Assembly (NCBI GenBank): GCA_963575745.1
Contig: CAUYUJ010014356.1
Span: forward strand, 116,105-180,104
Direction: 5' to 3'
Source: Prorocentrum cordatum
Taxonomy: Eukaryota > Sar > Dinophyceae > Prorocentrales > Prorocentraceae
Length of the DNA stretch: 64,000 bases
The position numbers and the translations under genes were made by a program. A model generated the notes under the pieces. That model saw only the letters and a list, made by a program, of their open reading frames with translations. It did no database searches and was not told the origin of the DNA. Of the stretch, positions 1-11,560 are shown piece by piece. Numbering within the stretch: the stretch's first letter is position 1; each line of letters opens with the position of its first letter.

Positions 1-121
1 GGGCTTCTCCGAAGCCCTCGGGCCCTCTGATAAGTCTTCTATGTCTTCGGGGAAGGCCTAGGACACTTCTCAGCCTTCTGGCAGGGCCTTCTTCTTCTCA
101 CTTCTCCCTGGGCTCGCCGCC
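1..121. mobile_element. Family M element, right part (truncated at window edge)
   Basis: The segment is rich in CTTCTCAGAAGGC-like words and ends in the motif TTCTCACTTCTCCC then GCTCGCCGCC. The same right end is seen at 11006 and 62495. The left end lies outside the window. Confidence 0.5.
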
Positions 122-309
122 GAGAACTCGGCCGCGGCTAGGACGAAGACGAAGATCAATTCGTTCCAGTGCGTTCCAGGACGCTCTGAGAAGGCCGCGG
201 CGCCCGAGACATCCTCCAACGCCGCCAGATCTCAGAGATTCTCGATTTATCCTCGCCATGGCTTCGTCTTAAAAACTGCCCTTCTCCTCTGGGCGAACCG
301 CCTATGCAC

Positions 310-645
310 TTGAGCAGGGACCGACCGTTCAGCAGTAACCTTAGGTCGGGCACGTCCTCCTACAGAAGGATTTTGGAGGACCAATCAAACATAGTCACAA
401 CATATTTTCAAAATGCTCATACATAGTCAAAACATCGTCCCTGGATTATGGTTTTACTACTTTTGAATATTCCCCCTGTAGAGGGACAGGCCCGACATAA
501 CCATAAGCCCGAGGGGTCAAAACAAGACAAACCCGACCAAACATGTTCTGAGAGCACTCCGTGCAGACCGCATAACAGGTGCCGAGAACCTTCTTCGGTG
601 GGCCTGGGCCTGCAGGCAGGCCAGGACGCCTCGCCACTGCACTGA
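310..645 (+). mobile_element. Family K element, split by a nested A element
   Basis: It begins TTGAGCAGGGACCGACCG and ends in a CTCGCCACTGCACTGA-like motif, as in the copies at 45916, 57153 and 61099. The middle keeps the family's AACATGTTCTGAGAG block near 540. An A element (341-500) sits inside it, so K was there first. Confidence 0.6.
341..500. mobile_element. Family A MITE nested in K
   Basis: The left TIR is TTAGGTCGGGCACGTCCTCC and the right end is GAGGGACAGGCCCGACATAA. The AT-rich centre has the family motifs CATAGTCA, ATCGTCCC and GACTATTTT-like words. The flanks CAGTAACC and CCATAAGC match at only 5 of 8 positions, so the target duplication is weak here. Confidence 0.75.
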
Positions 646-1252
646 TTGAATGGGGCCCAGGGACACACACACACGCACACACACACGCACACACACACGC
701 ACACACACACACACACACGCACACGCACACGCACACGCAAACCCACACGCACACGCACACGCACACGCACGCGCACGCGCACACGCACACGCACGCACAC
801 GAACACAAACACAAACACAAACACAAACACACAAACGCACAAACGCACAAGCACAAGCACAAACACACGTACACACGTACACACGTGCAAACGTACACAC
901 GGACACACGCACACACGTACACATGTACACACGCACACACGTACACACGTACACACATACACACATACGCACATACACACATACGCACAGGCGCACATAC
1001 GCACAGAAGCACATACGCACATACGCACACACGCACATTCACACATACACACATACACACACGCACATACACACATACGCACATACGCGCATACGCACAT
1101 ACGCACAGACACACGACATACACATATAATTATATATATATATATATATAATTACACATAATCTATATATGCATAAAGACATAACACCACACTCAACATA
1201 TCAGGATTCCCATACTTTCTGGATCTTCGTCTCCCCCCCACTTCCCCTATTT
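646..1252 (+). repeat. Family I element with a greatly expanded AC array
   Basis: It starts GGGGCCCAGGGACACACAC, matching the start of the copies at 15322 and 16096, where only a short AC run follows. Here the AC/ACGC run extends to about 1115 and is followed by an AT run (1127-1152). The family's right half resumes at about 1195 (CATACTTTCTGGATCTTCG, then CCCCCCAC). Confidence 0.6.
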
Positions 1253-1400
1253 CTATGCTGTTCCCATCGTACTTAAGGACCACATCCCAGAAATGATTGC
1301 GAGCCCTCAGCGGCGTATGGAAACGGTGTCGAACGAGTATCGCCTCCCAGGGCCCGACGCGTGAAAGCCCTCCAGATTCGGTACGTTCTTGGTGTTCGAC
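1253..1400 (+). mobile_element. Family B element, truncated by the assembly gap
   Basis: It contains the family words GTTCCCATCGTACTTA, GTCGAACGAGTATCGCCTCC and GACGCGTGAAAGCCCTCCAG in the same order as the copies at 12765 and 28569. It runs into the N gap. Confidence 0.65.
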
Positions 1401-1500
1401 NNNNNNNNNNNNNNNNNNNNNNNNNNNNNNNNNNNNNNNNNNNNNNNNNNNNNNNNNNNNNNNNNNNNNNNNNNNNNNNNNNNNNNNNNNNNNNNNNNNN
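1401..1500. other. Assembly gap, 100 Ns
   Basis: An uninterrupted run of exactly 100 N, the usual placeholder for a scaffold gap of unknown size. Open frames crossing it are meaningless. Confidence 0.99.
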
Positions 1501-1699
1501 CCACAGCCATTGGCACAGCACGGGAGGTGACCCTGACCGTGGCTGGGGGGGACGCTGGGCCTGGGAGGTTTCCTGGGTGGCCGGGGAGGGGCATGCGTGC
1601 GGCGTGCCCCCGTTGGGTCTCGGCGTGCGGGGCCCTCCCTGTTCCGGGGCCCCGTGCCACGCAGGGAACCACGCTGGCCCAGCAGCGCGCAGCTCTCAC

Positions 1700-2480
1700 C
1701 CCACCTCGGTATACCTCACAGCTCGGTGGCATCTGACCTCCCAGAGAGAAAGGGCATCAGAATCCACTTGTTGCCGCCACGAGCTGGCAATATCCAGGAC
1801 AGCGAAGACCACTGGCCAGCCTACAAGTCGTATTCCGTACAGGTTGCAACTTCCTACATGCAATGAAAATAGACCTCGCCAACCACTGAGCTAGATTGTA
1901 CTGCCAGTGCTAGCCTTATACCGTCCAGCAGGTACCCCCGGCTATCTCTACAAGCCACCCGACGCCAAGTTTACTCTACAATCAGCGTGCCGTAGCTCAA
2001 GGTGCCACGACCAACATGCAGCTCTGTACATTGCCTGCCCCTCTGCCTGACTTGCCTGATCTGAAGCTGGACTCGGGAGGGGGCATCACTTTGGATACAG
2101 GATGGCTGGGAAGGGAGTGTACGTACGGCTTCGGGATACCTCACAGCTCTGTGTATCTGACCTCCACACGCTAGCAGTACCCAGGCCAGCCGACACCACT
2201 GGCCAGTCTACAAGTTTCTATGCGTTGCTTGTTTAAACATCTCGCTTGCAAGTTGACTTGCATGTCCTACCCATCAGCCGTTCACCCCAAGCATCTTCTG
2301 TACAGCAGCTCAGTGCACCTTGACCTCTCAGCCTCTGTACAAGCTACTCGACGCCACTTGTTTACACTTTGCCCTTAGCGAGTGAAGCTCAAGGGACCAC
2401 ACACCAACGCGCTGCTGTAATTTGCCTACCTCTCAACCTGAACTGACATATCTGAAGTTGGGCGTCGGGGGAATGGCGGT
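1700..2480 (+). repeat. Imperfect tandem duplication, period about 400 bp
   Basis: Blocks near 1717-1850 recur near 2146-2230 (CTCACAGCTC, ATCTGACCTCC, CCACTGGCCAG, CTACAAGT). The block at 1943-2085 recurs at 2335-2475 (CTACAAGC, CGACGCCA, GTTTAC, TCTGAAG). No gene was recognised in 1501-2772. Confidence 0.55.
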
Positions 2481-2849
2481 ACCCTGTACCACCAAGGAAG
2501 CAACTAATAGCTTGCAGACGCAGCTTGTCGACCTCCGACAGTAGCCCGACGCCACGTCTTACATTGCATCTTGCCTACTGCTCACTTGCTTTTACGGAGG
2601 CAGCAGGCACTCTTGATCTTATGGGGGCTCAGTTGACGTGGGGAGGCGGTCACTTACTAGGGTACATTAGCTGTCCTCGGTTCTACCTGGCGGGCGCCTA
2701 CTCTAGGTACTGTTCTGCGCCGCACACTGCGCCCGCCAGGTATTGCGCCAAGGCGTACCTCTACATACATGTTTAGTCTCCAGTTTCCACCAACGCCACA
2801 ACCTTCTTACTCAGGTTGGCCGAACGTAAAAAGTAGAAGGCGGAGGACG

Positions 2850-3060
2850 AGGAGGAGGAGCAGAAGGAAGAGGAGGAGGAGGAGGAGGAGGAGGAGGAGG
2901 AGGAGGAGGAGGAGGAGGAGGAATAGGATGCGGGAGTAGGAGTACGATTCGGATTAGAGAGTAGGGGGAAGAGGAGGAGGAGGAGGAGGAGGAGGAGGAA
3001 GAGGAGGAGGAGGAGGAGGAGGAAGAGGAGGAAGAGGAGGAGGAGGAGAAGAAGCGGGGG
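2850..3060. repeat. GAG trinucleotide tract
   Basis: A nearly pure run of GAG/GGA triplets on the plus strand, interrupted near 2925-2965. The poly-serine, poly-proline and poly-leucine frames it creates are not evidence of a gene. Confidence 0.9.
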
Positions 3061-3334
3061 CCAACGCCTGCGAGAACCACGCCACTGCTGGGGCAACCCT
3101 CGCCCTACCAAGACGGCAGAGCCCGCAGAGCGGGCCCCGCGGGCTCCGATGGACACCGCGTCCTCCTCCTCCTCCTCGCGCTTCGTCCCTCCGTCTCGCT
3201 CCTCCCGCTGCTCTCCTCCTGCTCCCGCCTCCTCCCTCCTCGTGCTCCTCGCTCCCTCCCCTCCCTGCTCCGCGCCCTCCCTCTCCCTCCTGCTCCTCCT
3301 ACCTCTCCCTCCCCTTCCCTGCACACTCTCTCTC

Positions 3335-4045
3335 TGGGCCCCCTGGGCGTTCTTGAGGCACACTTGTCTGGGGAGCCTCCTGGGCCGTCTTGGGGCACTC
3401 TTCGGGGCCTCGTGGGCCGTCTTGGAGCGATCTGAAAGGCCTCCGAGGCCGTAAGAGAACGTTGGGACGCGGGGAAAGCGAGAACGCCAAAATCCTTCAA
3501 ACACCTTTGGACAAGGGGCCATCTTGGGCAGTTTGGGCGACTCGGGGCCTTCTTGGGCCTTCTTGGGGCCGTTTTGGGGCTAACTTGAGCCGCCTTGGGC
3601 AGCCCTTAGGCTGTCTTGGCCCCCTCTTGAGCTGTATTGAGGGCCTCTTGGGAATGTCTTAGGCTCGTGGACCGTCTTGGGGCCATCTTGGGCCGTCTTG
3701 GGGCCAACTTGGCAGTCTTAGGCGGCCCTCGGGCCGTCTTGGCGCCTTCTTGGGCTGGCTCGGGGGCCTCTTTGGAACGTCTTGGGCTGTCTTGGGGAAG
3801 TCTTGGGAGCCTCTTGGACCGTCTTGAAAGCCGCGAAAGCTGAAAAGTCGTAAATGCTAACACGGTGCGTTTCCCCATCGGAATTTGGGCCTCTTGGGTC
3901 CCTCTTGGGAGTGCTCTGGGAGTCCTCCTGGGCCGTATTGGGCAGCTCGGGACCTCCTTGCACCGTTTGGGGGGCTCCTGGCACCCTCTTGGCTCGTTTT
4001 GGCACCCTGTTGGTCTCTCCAGGCCGCCTCTGGGGAGCGAAACGG
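3335..4045 (-). repeat. CAAGAGG/CAAGATGG-type degenerate array
   Basis: The plus strand repeats CTTGGGCCGTCTTGGGGCC-like words with drift; the reverse complement reads CAAGATGGC and CAAGAGGCC. AT-richer cores lie near 3465-3505 and 3838-3890. Related arrays are at 9610, 29666, 31867 and 57950. Confidence 0.75.
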
Positions 4046-4134
4046 GGGGGGTATCAGCGGGCTTCCCACGCTGGTTGCGGGGTGGGCCGGCCCAGGCCAG
4101 GGGGAGGGGCCTGTTTATTTCTATGTTGTGTAAT

Positions 4135-4144
4135 CTATATATAT

Positions 4145-4189
<45 letters not shown>

Positions 4190-4200
4190 AACAAATCAGC
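4135..4200. repeat. TA then GA microsatellite
   Basis: A short TATATA run passes into a (GA)n run that ends in an A-rich stretch. Confidence 0.85.
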
Positions 4201-4263
4201 ACCATGGGACGGGATGGGTAAGAAGGGTAGGATGTCAGATGTGGCGAAGGCGCATGCAGCATG

Positions 4264-4490
4264 CAGTTTGCCCAAGCCTCCTCGGTCTCCTCCTCTTCCT
4301 CCTCCCCCTCCTCCTCTTCCCTCACTGCCCCTCTCCTCCATTCGCTCCTCCTCGCTCCTCCTCCTCCTCCTCCTCCTCTTCCTCCTCCTCCTCCTCCTCC
4401 TCCTCCTCCTCCTCCTCCCTCTTCCCTCCTCCTCGCTTCTCCCTCTTTTTCCCTCCTCCTCCTCCTGCTCCTGCTCCTCCTCCTCGGGCG
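4264..4490. repeat. CTC trinucleotide tract
   Basis: A pyrimidine-only CTC/TCC tract on the plus strand with few interruptions. Confidence 0.9.
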
Positions 4491-4499
4491 TCTGCAATC

Positions 4500-6729
4500 G
4501 ACCATAGCCCGCCCCAGGTGCCCAGCGGCAACCCAGAGTGGGGTCCTCCATTCCGGGCTGCCTCTGGGTGTTCGGTCGGCCAGGGACCTCGATGCCGAGC
4601 TGCCGCCCTGAAGTGAACCACCCCCTCTTCTTGACGAGGTACACTCCCCAAGTCATGCCGCCTGGTGGAACAATGGCGGTCAACTGAATATCAGGCAAGG
4701 CTAGATTGATCTTGTGGGTGAACCGCCCCTCACTCGGAACTGCCAACTCATCCGCAACGGTGCCGCAATTCGGAGGGCCCATGAACGCTGCTGTCTCTGG
4801 GGAGCCACCCGAGCCGCACGGCTGCCAATATAGCTTGAGCCGAGGTGGTTACCGAAAGCTCCGTGACAAAGGCTCCCTGACTGGTGCTTCGGAGACTGCG
4901 CGTGGGTGCATCTGCTGCCATGAGCTTGAACGGCCGCGCTCCAATACTTCAAAACTTTGGGACTCGATGCATGCCGCCCGCACGCGCATCTGTCGGTGGC
5001 GCGCAAGCATGGATTGGCGATGCATAGATTTGGCGCGCGGTCGCCAAATCCGTGGATCGGGGGATGTGCCCTCCCCAGAAGTGCGGCCGGTGCCGCCTCG
5101 CTCGGCGGCAGAACTCCGCGACTCCCCATGGAAGCGGGACCCGTCGCTAATCTACGCCCCCTCGATCCAGGTTGGCGTCCCCTCATATATCCGTGTCCTC
5201 CCCCTCCTCATCCTCCTCGTCCTCCTGCTCCTCCTCCTCCTCCTCCTCTTATTTCTTCTCGTTACGCCTCACTCTACCTCGTCGCTACAGCCCTATCACG
5301 CCGTCGAGAGGAAGGCGGCGGGAAGTCGGGTGGCTCCCCCGTCGCGAGGCGGCGCGGAGGCGGCCCGAGACCGGGCTGGGCCGGCCGGCCGCCCCCAGAG
5401 CTGCCTCCCCCGCACGGCCTCACGGCCCGCCCCGAAAGAGGGAAAGCGAGAGAAAGGTGACGACATGGGCACCTGCTCCTCCCCCGAGAAACTGAGAAAC
5501 TGTGCAGTCGCCCCGAACCTCAACTGACTCACCATGCGCCGTGGCTGGGGACCCGCGGCCCTCCCTTCTCCGTCCGATCCTCCGAGAGGGCCGCCGCCTG
5601 CAGCGCTGCCGCCTGCCGCCGCCATGGTCCGCCCGGGAGGCCTGGCGGGAGGTCGTCGCGAGGAGCCCGGCACCGACCCTCCTCGCGAAAGGGACGGGCC
5701 TCGGAAGCCGTCAGCCGAAGGAAACGGGACGAAGAGCGGGTTCTGGGGAGATCCCCCCGGGCCCAGGAAGCGTCTCGCCCTCAGGACATCTGCCCTTCTT
5801 GCCGACGGCCCCCGCCCGCACAGAACAGGAAGGGCTCGGGCCTATTTTGGGCTCTTTGGGCTCCGACGCAACTCCCTGCATGCCTTGCCGGGCATCTAGG
5901 TGATGTCGGGGAGCCAATATTTTGCTGCGGTGACTTAGCCGCAGCGTCTGCCGACACCCCTGCAAAGGCGTCGACGATTGGACACAATCAGGCTACGCAA
6001 AACGCTCGCCCTATGTTCTCCATGCGCGCGAAAATAATGTTACACGACGTGTGGCTGGCTCCGTCTGCCTCTTCTGACTCCGTGCCCCTGGCGCTGCGCG
6101 TGCTGATCCTCCCTCCAAAACGCACTATCCTCATCATGCCTCTCGTACCCGTGCCTCTTCGCGCATGTTCCGATTGCCTCTCATAATCGTCTTCGGTACC
6201 TACGTGGCAAGTGTAAGACTGTGAGATGGGGATGCTGTTGCAGAGTCCGCATCGCTAATCCTGTTCCCGCTGCCTGGAAATGCTTGTAGATACCCCTGCG
6301 CCAAACATACGACACGTTTAAAGGCACATGTCGCTTGTATTTCGTACACCCCGCGTCTTCGAGTAAACCGTGACGCACGTTTACCGCTTGCTGTATTATC
6401 ACGCCGTCCTTCACACCCTTCTCATGTGTGCCGCAGCTTTTGCAACTACTCTCTTGACCGGCCCTGCTCGCCAGCCCTCTGTTCAACGTCAACGGCCTCA
6501 CGTCACCCGCAAGACCACAACCCCACCCTGGAGTTGACCCTTGCCCCGGCTCACCGCTCCAGCCCGCGCCACCCTGGGATTACCCATTGGAGCACTCGCA
6601 GGGGCAGGTTGGAGGGGGACAGGGCGGGAAGGCGGGATGGGCAGACCGAGGAGCATCAGCAGCAGGGATGGCCATACGAAGAGGGAGAGACGGTGTGGAA
6701 AGACGCTTGGGCAGGCTGGGTGAGAGGGG
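4500..6729. other. GC-rich stretch, no gene recognised
   Basis: There is a short CTC tract at about 5200-5250. Several open frames exist on both strands, for example a minus frame at 5296-5673 and a plus mini-frame starting MGTCSSPEKL at 5465, but none has a recognisable domain or a convincing splice context. I see no RNA gene. Confidence 0.4.
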
Positions 6730-6985
6730 TAGAGGCCTCGTAAATGGGGTCGGAATAGATGGGGTCGGAGGATCGCGCCGCATCGCCGATACATCGACGA
6801 TGCATCGGCGATGTATCGGCGATGCATCGGGGATGCACTGCCGACGCATCGTCGACGTCGGCCATGCATCGGCGATGCCGACGTGGAGCAAATCGGGCTC
6901 CACATCGAGCCGCATCGCCGATGCCTCGGCGATGCGGAGCGATCCTCCGACCCCATCTGCTCCGACGACATCGAGGAGGCCCAGA
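6730..6985. mobile_element. Family E palindromic element, copy 1
   Basis: Both ends carry the TIR GGGGTCGGAGGATCGCGCCG or its complement. Next to each lie repeated GCATCGCCGATGC palindromes. The outer TAGAGGCCTC and GAGGAGGCC words extend the inverted ends. A second copy is at 14685 and a degraded one at 16640. Confidence 0.75.
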
Positions 6986-7508
6986 AGGGGACGACAGAGC
7001 GAGAGAGGCGCAGCCCCCGAGCAGCAGACGCCGCAGGGGGAGGCAGGGACGCGGGCACCACCGGCCAGGGGGCATGGAGAGAGCGAGGACGCAGGGCGCC
7101 TCAGATCGCGCCGGGAGGCCCCCAGAAGCGGGACCCAGGCCACGCACACGCCCTGGCAGGCATGCCCAGGATCGCCTCGCTCTCGGCGTGTGTGCACCCC
7201 CGCGCGCCCACGCTCGGCTCCGGGGCGAGCGGGAGCGCAGTTCCGGGTCCGCACCTCGGGGGCAGCCCGCCGCCCCTCCGCGGCTCCGGCGAGCCCCCGC
7301 ACCCCCTCGCCGCTCGCCTGCGAGAGGGCGCGCGTGTGGCGCCCCGGGCCGTCGCGCCTCCCCGAGCCAGCACGGCCGCGACGGTATGGTGCGGTGCGCG
7401 CCTGCCTCCTCAAGCTGCCGTGGCCGCGCAGGACACGCGAAGTGTGCGAGACGGAGCAGAGGCGAGTGATACATACGCGTGCGTACACACAAATACATTC
7501 TAGAGCCA
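6986..7508. other. Very GC-rich stretch, no gene recognised
   Basis: Open frames occur in nearly all six frames, as expected from base composition. None shows a recognisable motif. Confidence 0.4.
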
Positions 7509-8010
7509 CCGCGCGCGCTTCGCGCGCGCTCAAGTTCTAGCTAGGCTCGGCAGGCTGACGCATGTAATCTCACCTGTTGAAGTGCCTTGAGCACCTAACG
7601 GCCTTCTTGGAGTCCCTGCGCAAACCTCGGAAGCGTATAAAGGGGACATGCGGAAGCCACAAAATCGTGAATTTCCTTTCGGTGTTCGATGATTTGGGGC
7701 CCACGAAGGCTTCCTGGGATCTTTCTTCGGTGGTGACGGGGGCCGTAATCATTGTCTGTTGTGCAAAATTAAGCAGGGGGTAAATTTGAAAAATGAAATT
7801 CTTGGAATTCCCTTTTTTCAAAATTGCCATGCCTGGGCAGTGGGTCAGAAGTTTCCTCGATACAGGCCGTGGATTGTTGGGACGCCACTGGGGGCCTCTT
7901 GGAAATATCTTGGTGCAAAGCGCTCGAAAAGCTTGGGCAGGTCCTCTCTTTTGGCTCATTCTTGGCGCGCGCGCGCTGACGTTCTAGCTAGGCCCGATCA
8001 GTGAACTCAT
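7509..8010 (+). repeat. Segment bounded by two related 40-bp repeats
   Basis: GCGCGCGCT, then TTCTAGCTAGGC and a downstream CATG, occur at about 7519-7564 and again at 7970-8013. The segment between contains AT-rich words like those in the cores of the CAAGAGG-type arrays (AAATCGTGAATTTCC). Confidence 0.4.
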
Positions 8011-9600
8011 GGTATCTCGATTTGTACTATGGGTTCAGGGGCAGCCAAGAGGACACGAAGACGACCCAAGAGAGTGCCAAGACAGCGTCAGAGAGTTCAA
8101 CAGCATTCCTGAATACTATTTGCATGATTTGCAATGTGACCCCGAAGTTTTGTTGGGACTCTGGGTGAACTTGAACAAACAGAGAATCACTGGATTTCCT
8201 TTTTTCTCAAGTGGGACCTCCTAACATGTAGTGCGCAGGAATCGGGGGGGCCTGAGAGGCGTGCAGGGGGCTCTCGGGAAGCAGTTTGGAGGCCGTTTGG
8301 GGGGCCTATTTCTTCAGATTATATCGTATATACGCACATGTGCAGAACCATATGCAAGCATGAAGGAACGAACAACTCCGGATAACTACACTGGGAACCA
8401 ACAACAACATACGCCGCTCTGCAATAATGTGCAAATGCACTGGATTCCGTGTGGAGTTTGAACAAGTTCTTATACATTTCTGAAGAAATCAACCATTGAA
8501 ACACCAACGGTGTTTTAGCAATTCGGTGTGTTGGAACCTGTGTGGTAATCACTTGTAAATCCCGTGTGGTGGTTGGACCTGGGATCGCGATCTGCGTGAA
8601 GTGCGCGTCCCATGTAGGTTCAGATACGTGGGGATGTTCCGAGCGAGACGATCAGACAAAAGCCAGGACGGGAACACCAATAATAGCCTCTTGGCTTGAA
8701 TTCCCCAACACGGTGCGCGTGATACTATGAAATACGCCCATAGCTATCTGTGTACAGTTATAGATGCGCATTCGCAATCAACTTGGTACATTAAGCCGCA
8801 TCAATGCGTTGTTGTCTTTGTATCATCCGCTCGCTTCTAGTCATGCGACAGATTAAATACGAGGTGATTTAACATAAACAATCGGAATCAATCAAACCAC
8901 AACGCGATCCCACTGAACCGTTTTCCTGTATCCACCTCCTCCGTCCGCCTCCTACGTCATTACCTTTCTCTTCATCTGAAATCCTTCGCCCCTTCCTTCT
9001 TGAAAACAACTCTTGTCTCCCACCGATAATCATCAACCTGAACAGGCACGAGCGGGAAGAAACAATTGGTGCCCACACGGACCGTAAAACCAATACAAAC
9101 AAACAATGGAGAGGACGACGAGCAGGAAGCGGACGAGGAGCAGGACAACGTGGAGGACGAAGGGGAATCGAGGATGACCGGCACGACGCGGAGAAAGACA
9201 CGGCCCAAGGGCAATGAGAAGGAGTACGATGGCAACGAACACGAGAAGGAGTCGGACGGCGTGATCGACACGGATGGGTAGGAGGACGACAGCGTGAAGA
9301 CGAGGAGGACTGCGCGGATAAGTATGGGGGAATCGGGGAGGACGAGGAGAGGAGGACGACAGCGTGAAGACGAGGAGGACAGTGAAGCGGGGAATCGGGG
9401 AATCGAGGACGAGTTTGGCCAGGATGACGAGTAGGACAAGGCGGGAGAAAACAACAACGACAGGGAGGACGATTAGGAGAAACTGTGAGGAACAGCGTGG
9501 ATGACAATGAGAAGGGCAGAAAGGGACGGCGGTCGACAAAGAGGAGGAGGAGGACGACGAAGAAAAGGGGGAGGAGGAACGCAAGGAGAAGGGCTGTGAG
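8011..9600. other. No gene recognised; purine-rich part at 9090-9480
   Basis: The first half has ordinary composition. The second half is GA-rich, with AGGAGGACGACAGCGTGAAG at 9280 and again at 9350. An acidic 71-residue plus frame (9066-9281) matches the purine bias and is not claimed as a gene. Confidence 0.4.
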
Positions 9601-9609
9601 GAAGGAAGT

Positions 9610-9985
9610 GGGGGTTCCTTGGGCCCTTTCGGGGCTGTCCTGAGCCTGCTGGGGCCGTCTGGGGCTGTCTCGGAGCATCTTGTGAGCCTCTCGATTGGCT
9701 TTCGTGGTCTTCTTGGGGGTGCCTGGGGCATTCTTTGGCTGTCTGAGCGTGCCTTGGGGTTTCTTCTAAGTCGGGCATGTTCCTACAGGCAGATTGTGTA
9801 AGAAAATAAGACATATTCCAAACATATTCAAAAATGATCCACTATATTCAAACATTCGTCCCCATACGATTGTTCTATTATGTTTGAATTTTGCTCCTGT
9901 AGAGGGACGTGCCCGACATGAGGTTTCTTGAGGGCCCTTTTGGGCCGTCCCTCGCCCTCTTGGGCCATCGTGCGTTTTTCTTATG
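9610..9985 (-). repeat. Short CAAGAGG-type array interrupted by an A element
   Basis: Degenerate CTTGGGCC and GGGGCTGTC words flank 9767-9922 on both sides. The 9925-9970 part reads TTGAGGGCCCTTTTGGGCCG-like. Confidence 0.5.
9767..9922. mobile_element. Family A MITE
   Basis: The left end is TAAGTCGGGCATGTTCC and the right end is GAGGGACGTGCCCGACATG. The flanks GTTTCTTC (9759-9766) and GTTTCTTG (9923-9930) match at 7 of 8 positions and fit an 8-bp target duplication. Confidence 0.85.
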
Positions 9986-10385
9986 GGTGCAGATAGCAGA
10001 ACTTTGACAGTGTGCAGAACTCTGAGACAGTACGCAGAGCTTTGACACAGTGTGCAGGAAATGGTAGGAATCAGGGCTGGGACTAGGCGCTGTTTTTCGT
10101 GCTGTGTTCGTTTTGTTGTTCGTTTTTCTCTACCTGCTTTCCTGTACCTTCCTCCCAAAACGTAAGACAAAACACGGCCGGAGTCGAGCAACACAGCGTT
10201 TAGGTCCAGCCGGAATCCCCTCCTTCTGTCTCTAGGCTCGCTGGCACCGGACACCGCGCTGCTCAGGGCCGCGTCCGGAGCGCGCACCACGCGCAGACTC
10301 AAAACTCCGCCCCCCTCCAGCGAGGCCCGAAGAGGCGAACACAGCTGAAATGATGACATCAGAGGGAAGCCCCCCCAATCAGCGC
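9986..10385. other. No gene recognised
   Basis: Near 9990-10050 the phrase GCAGAACTTTGACAGTGTGC occurs three times with variation. Otherwise nothing stands out on either strand. Confidence 0.35.
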
Positions 10386-10392
10386 ATGGTTT

Positions 10393-10612
10393 GAGGAGGA
10401 GGCGGAGGAGGAGGAGGAGGAGGAGGCGGAGGAGGAACGGGAGGAAAGGGAGGAAAGGGAGGAGGAGGAGGAGGAGGAGGAGGAGGAGGAGGAGGAGGAG
10501 GAGGAGGAGGAGGAGGAGGGGGAGGAGGAGGAGAAGGAGGGGGGGGAGGGGAGGAGGAGGAGGAGGAGGAGGAAGAGGAGGAGGAGGAGGCGGAGGAGGA
10601 GGAACAGGAGGA
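10393..10612. repeat. GAG trinucleotide tract
   Basis: A GAG/GGA run with a few GCG and G-run interruptions. Confidence 0.9.
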
Positions 10613-10804
10613 CCCTGCCACTCGGAGCCCTCGATGGAGCTCCTCGTGGGGCCACGGGGCGTGTGAGGGCTGTGCTCAGGGAGCAGCAGGGAGCGGCCGC
10701 CCCGAGAAGAAGCACCCCGACGAGCGAAGGCGTTTTTCCTAAGCGCACCCAGGGGAGGGATCGAACAGGGCAGGGCTGCTCAGTAAACGCCCAGGGCCGC
10801 CCTT

Positions 10805-11006
10805 GGCGGCGAGCGAGGGGGGGGGGAATGAGAGGGAGAAGGCCTTCTCAGAAGGCGGCGGGACTTCTCAGAAGCCCTCGCGCCTTCTGGGAAGTCTTCT
10901 GTGCCTTCGGGGGAGGGCTCAGACACATTCTCTCCCGAGGCTGGGGGACCTCCGAGCCTTCTGAGAAGACCCTGTCCTTCTCACTTCCCCCCCCTCGCTC
11001 GCCGCC
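10805..11006. mobile_element. Family M element, full-length copy
   Basis: The left end GGCGGCGAGCGAGG, followed by a G run and AGAAGGCCTTCTCAGAAGGC, is inverted at the right end (CCTTCTGAGAAG, then TTCTCACTTCCCCC, then CTCGCTCGCCGCC). This gives TIRs of about 45 bp. Many internal TTCTCAGAAG palindromes are present. No target duplication was seen. Confidence 0.75.
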
Positions 11007-11058
11007 AACGCGTAGTAGACGCCAGTTGTGCGGGTCGGGGTGCTTTTTTTGTTTCCTT

Positions 11059-11249
11059 TATGTCGGGCGTGTCCCCCTACAGGGGGAGCTTCGACGAAAC
11101 ATTGAAGATACACCAAAAATGCACCAAACCGATACAACATACTCAAAACATAGTCCCCAGATTATCTTCGGAGTATTGTTTGACTATTTTGGAGATGTTC
11201 TCAATTCTTCGTCGAAGATCCCCTTGTAGGGGGGACAGGCCCGACATAA
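11059..11249. mobile_element. Family A MITE
   Basis: The left end is TATGTCGGGCGTGTCCCCCT followed by GGAGCTTCGACGAA. The right end is TTCGTCGAAGATCCCCTTGT then GGGGACAGGCCCGACATA, so the TIR extends to about 35 bp. Flanking 8-mers do not match. Confidence 0.85.
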
Positions 11250-11394
11250 CCCCCGGAGTGCTGGAGCCGAGCGAGCGGCGGTGCGCGGAGGGCCCCCGGG
11301 GGGGCCCGCGCGGTGGGTCGCGCCCACGTGCGGCCACGGAGCGTCGGAGGGCTGCGTGCCGCAGGGGGGCGCACGCCAGGGGGGGCTCGGGGAC

Positions 11395-11560
11395 GCACAG
11401 AGAACTGGGCACAGATCCCAGGATTCCCCGTATGTTCGAATATTTTCTGGCTTTTCCTCTGCCCCCCTCCCCCCCCTCAGTTTTCTGTGTCTTCTTGGAT
11501 CTTCCTGGCGATGAATTGTGTCCGTGTGTTTTTGTTCATCTGCTGATGCATGCATGTTGA
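11395..11560 (+). repeat. Family I-like element lacking the AC start
   Basis: It matches the right two thirds of the copies at 15322 and 16096: ATTTTCTGG, a C-rich block, TTCTTGG, then GATGAATTGTGTCCGTGTGT. Confidence 0.5.

Noticed and set aside
1297-1894. Open frames through the gap
   Set aside because: They cross 100 unknown bases.
4706-5527. 273-residue plus frame
   Set aside because: Crosses a CTC tract, has no recognisable domain, and competing frames of similar quality exist.
9066-9281. 71-residue acidic frame
   Set aside because: Explained by local purine-rich repeats; no start or splice context.
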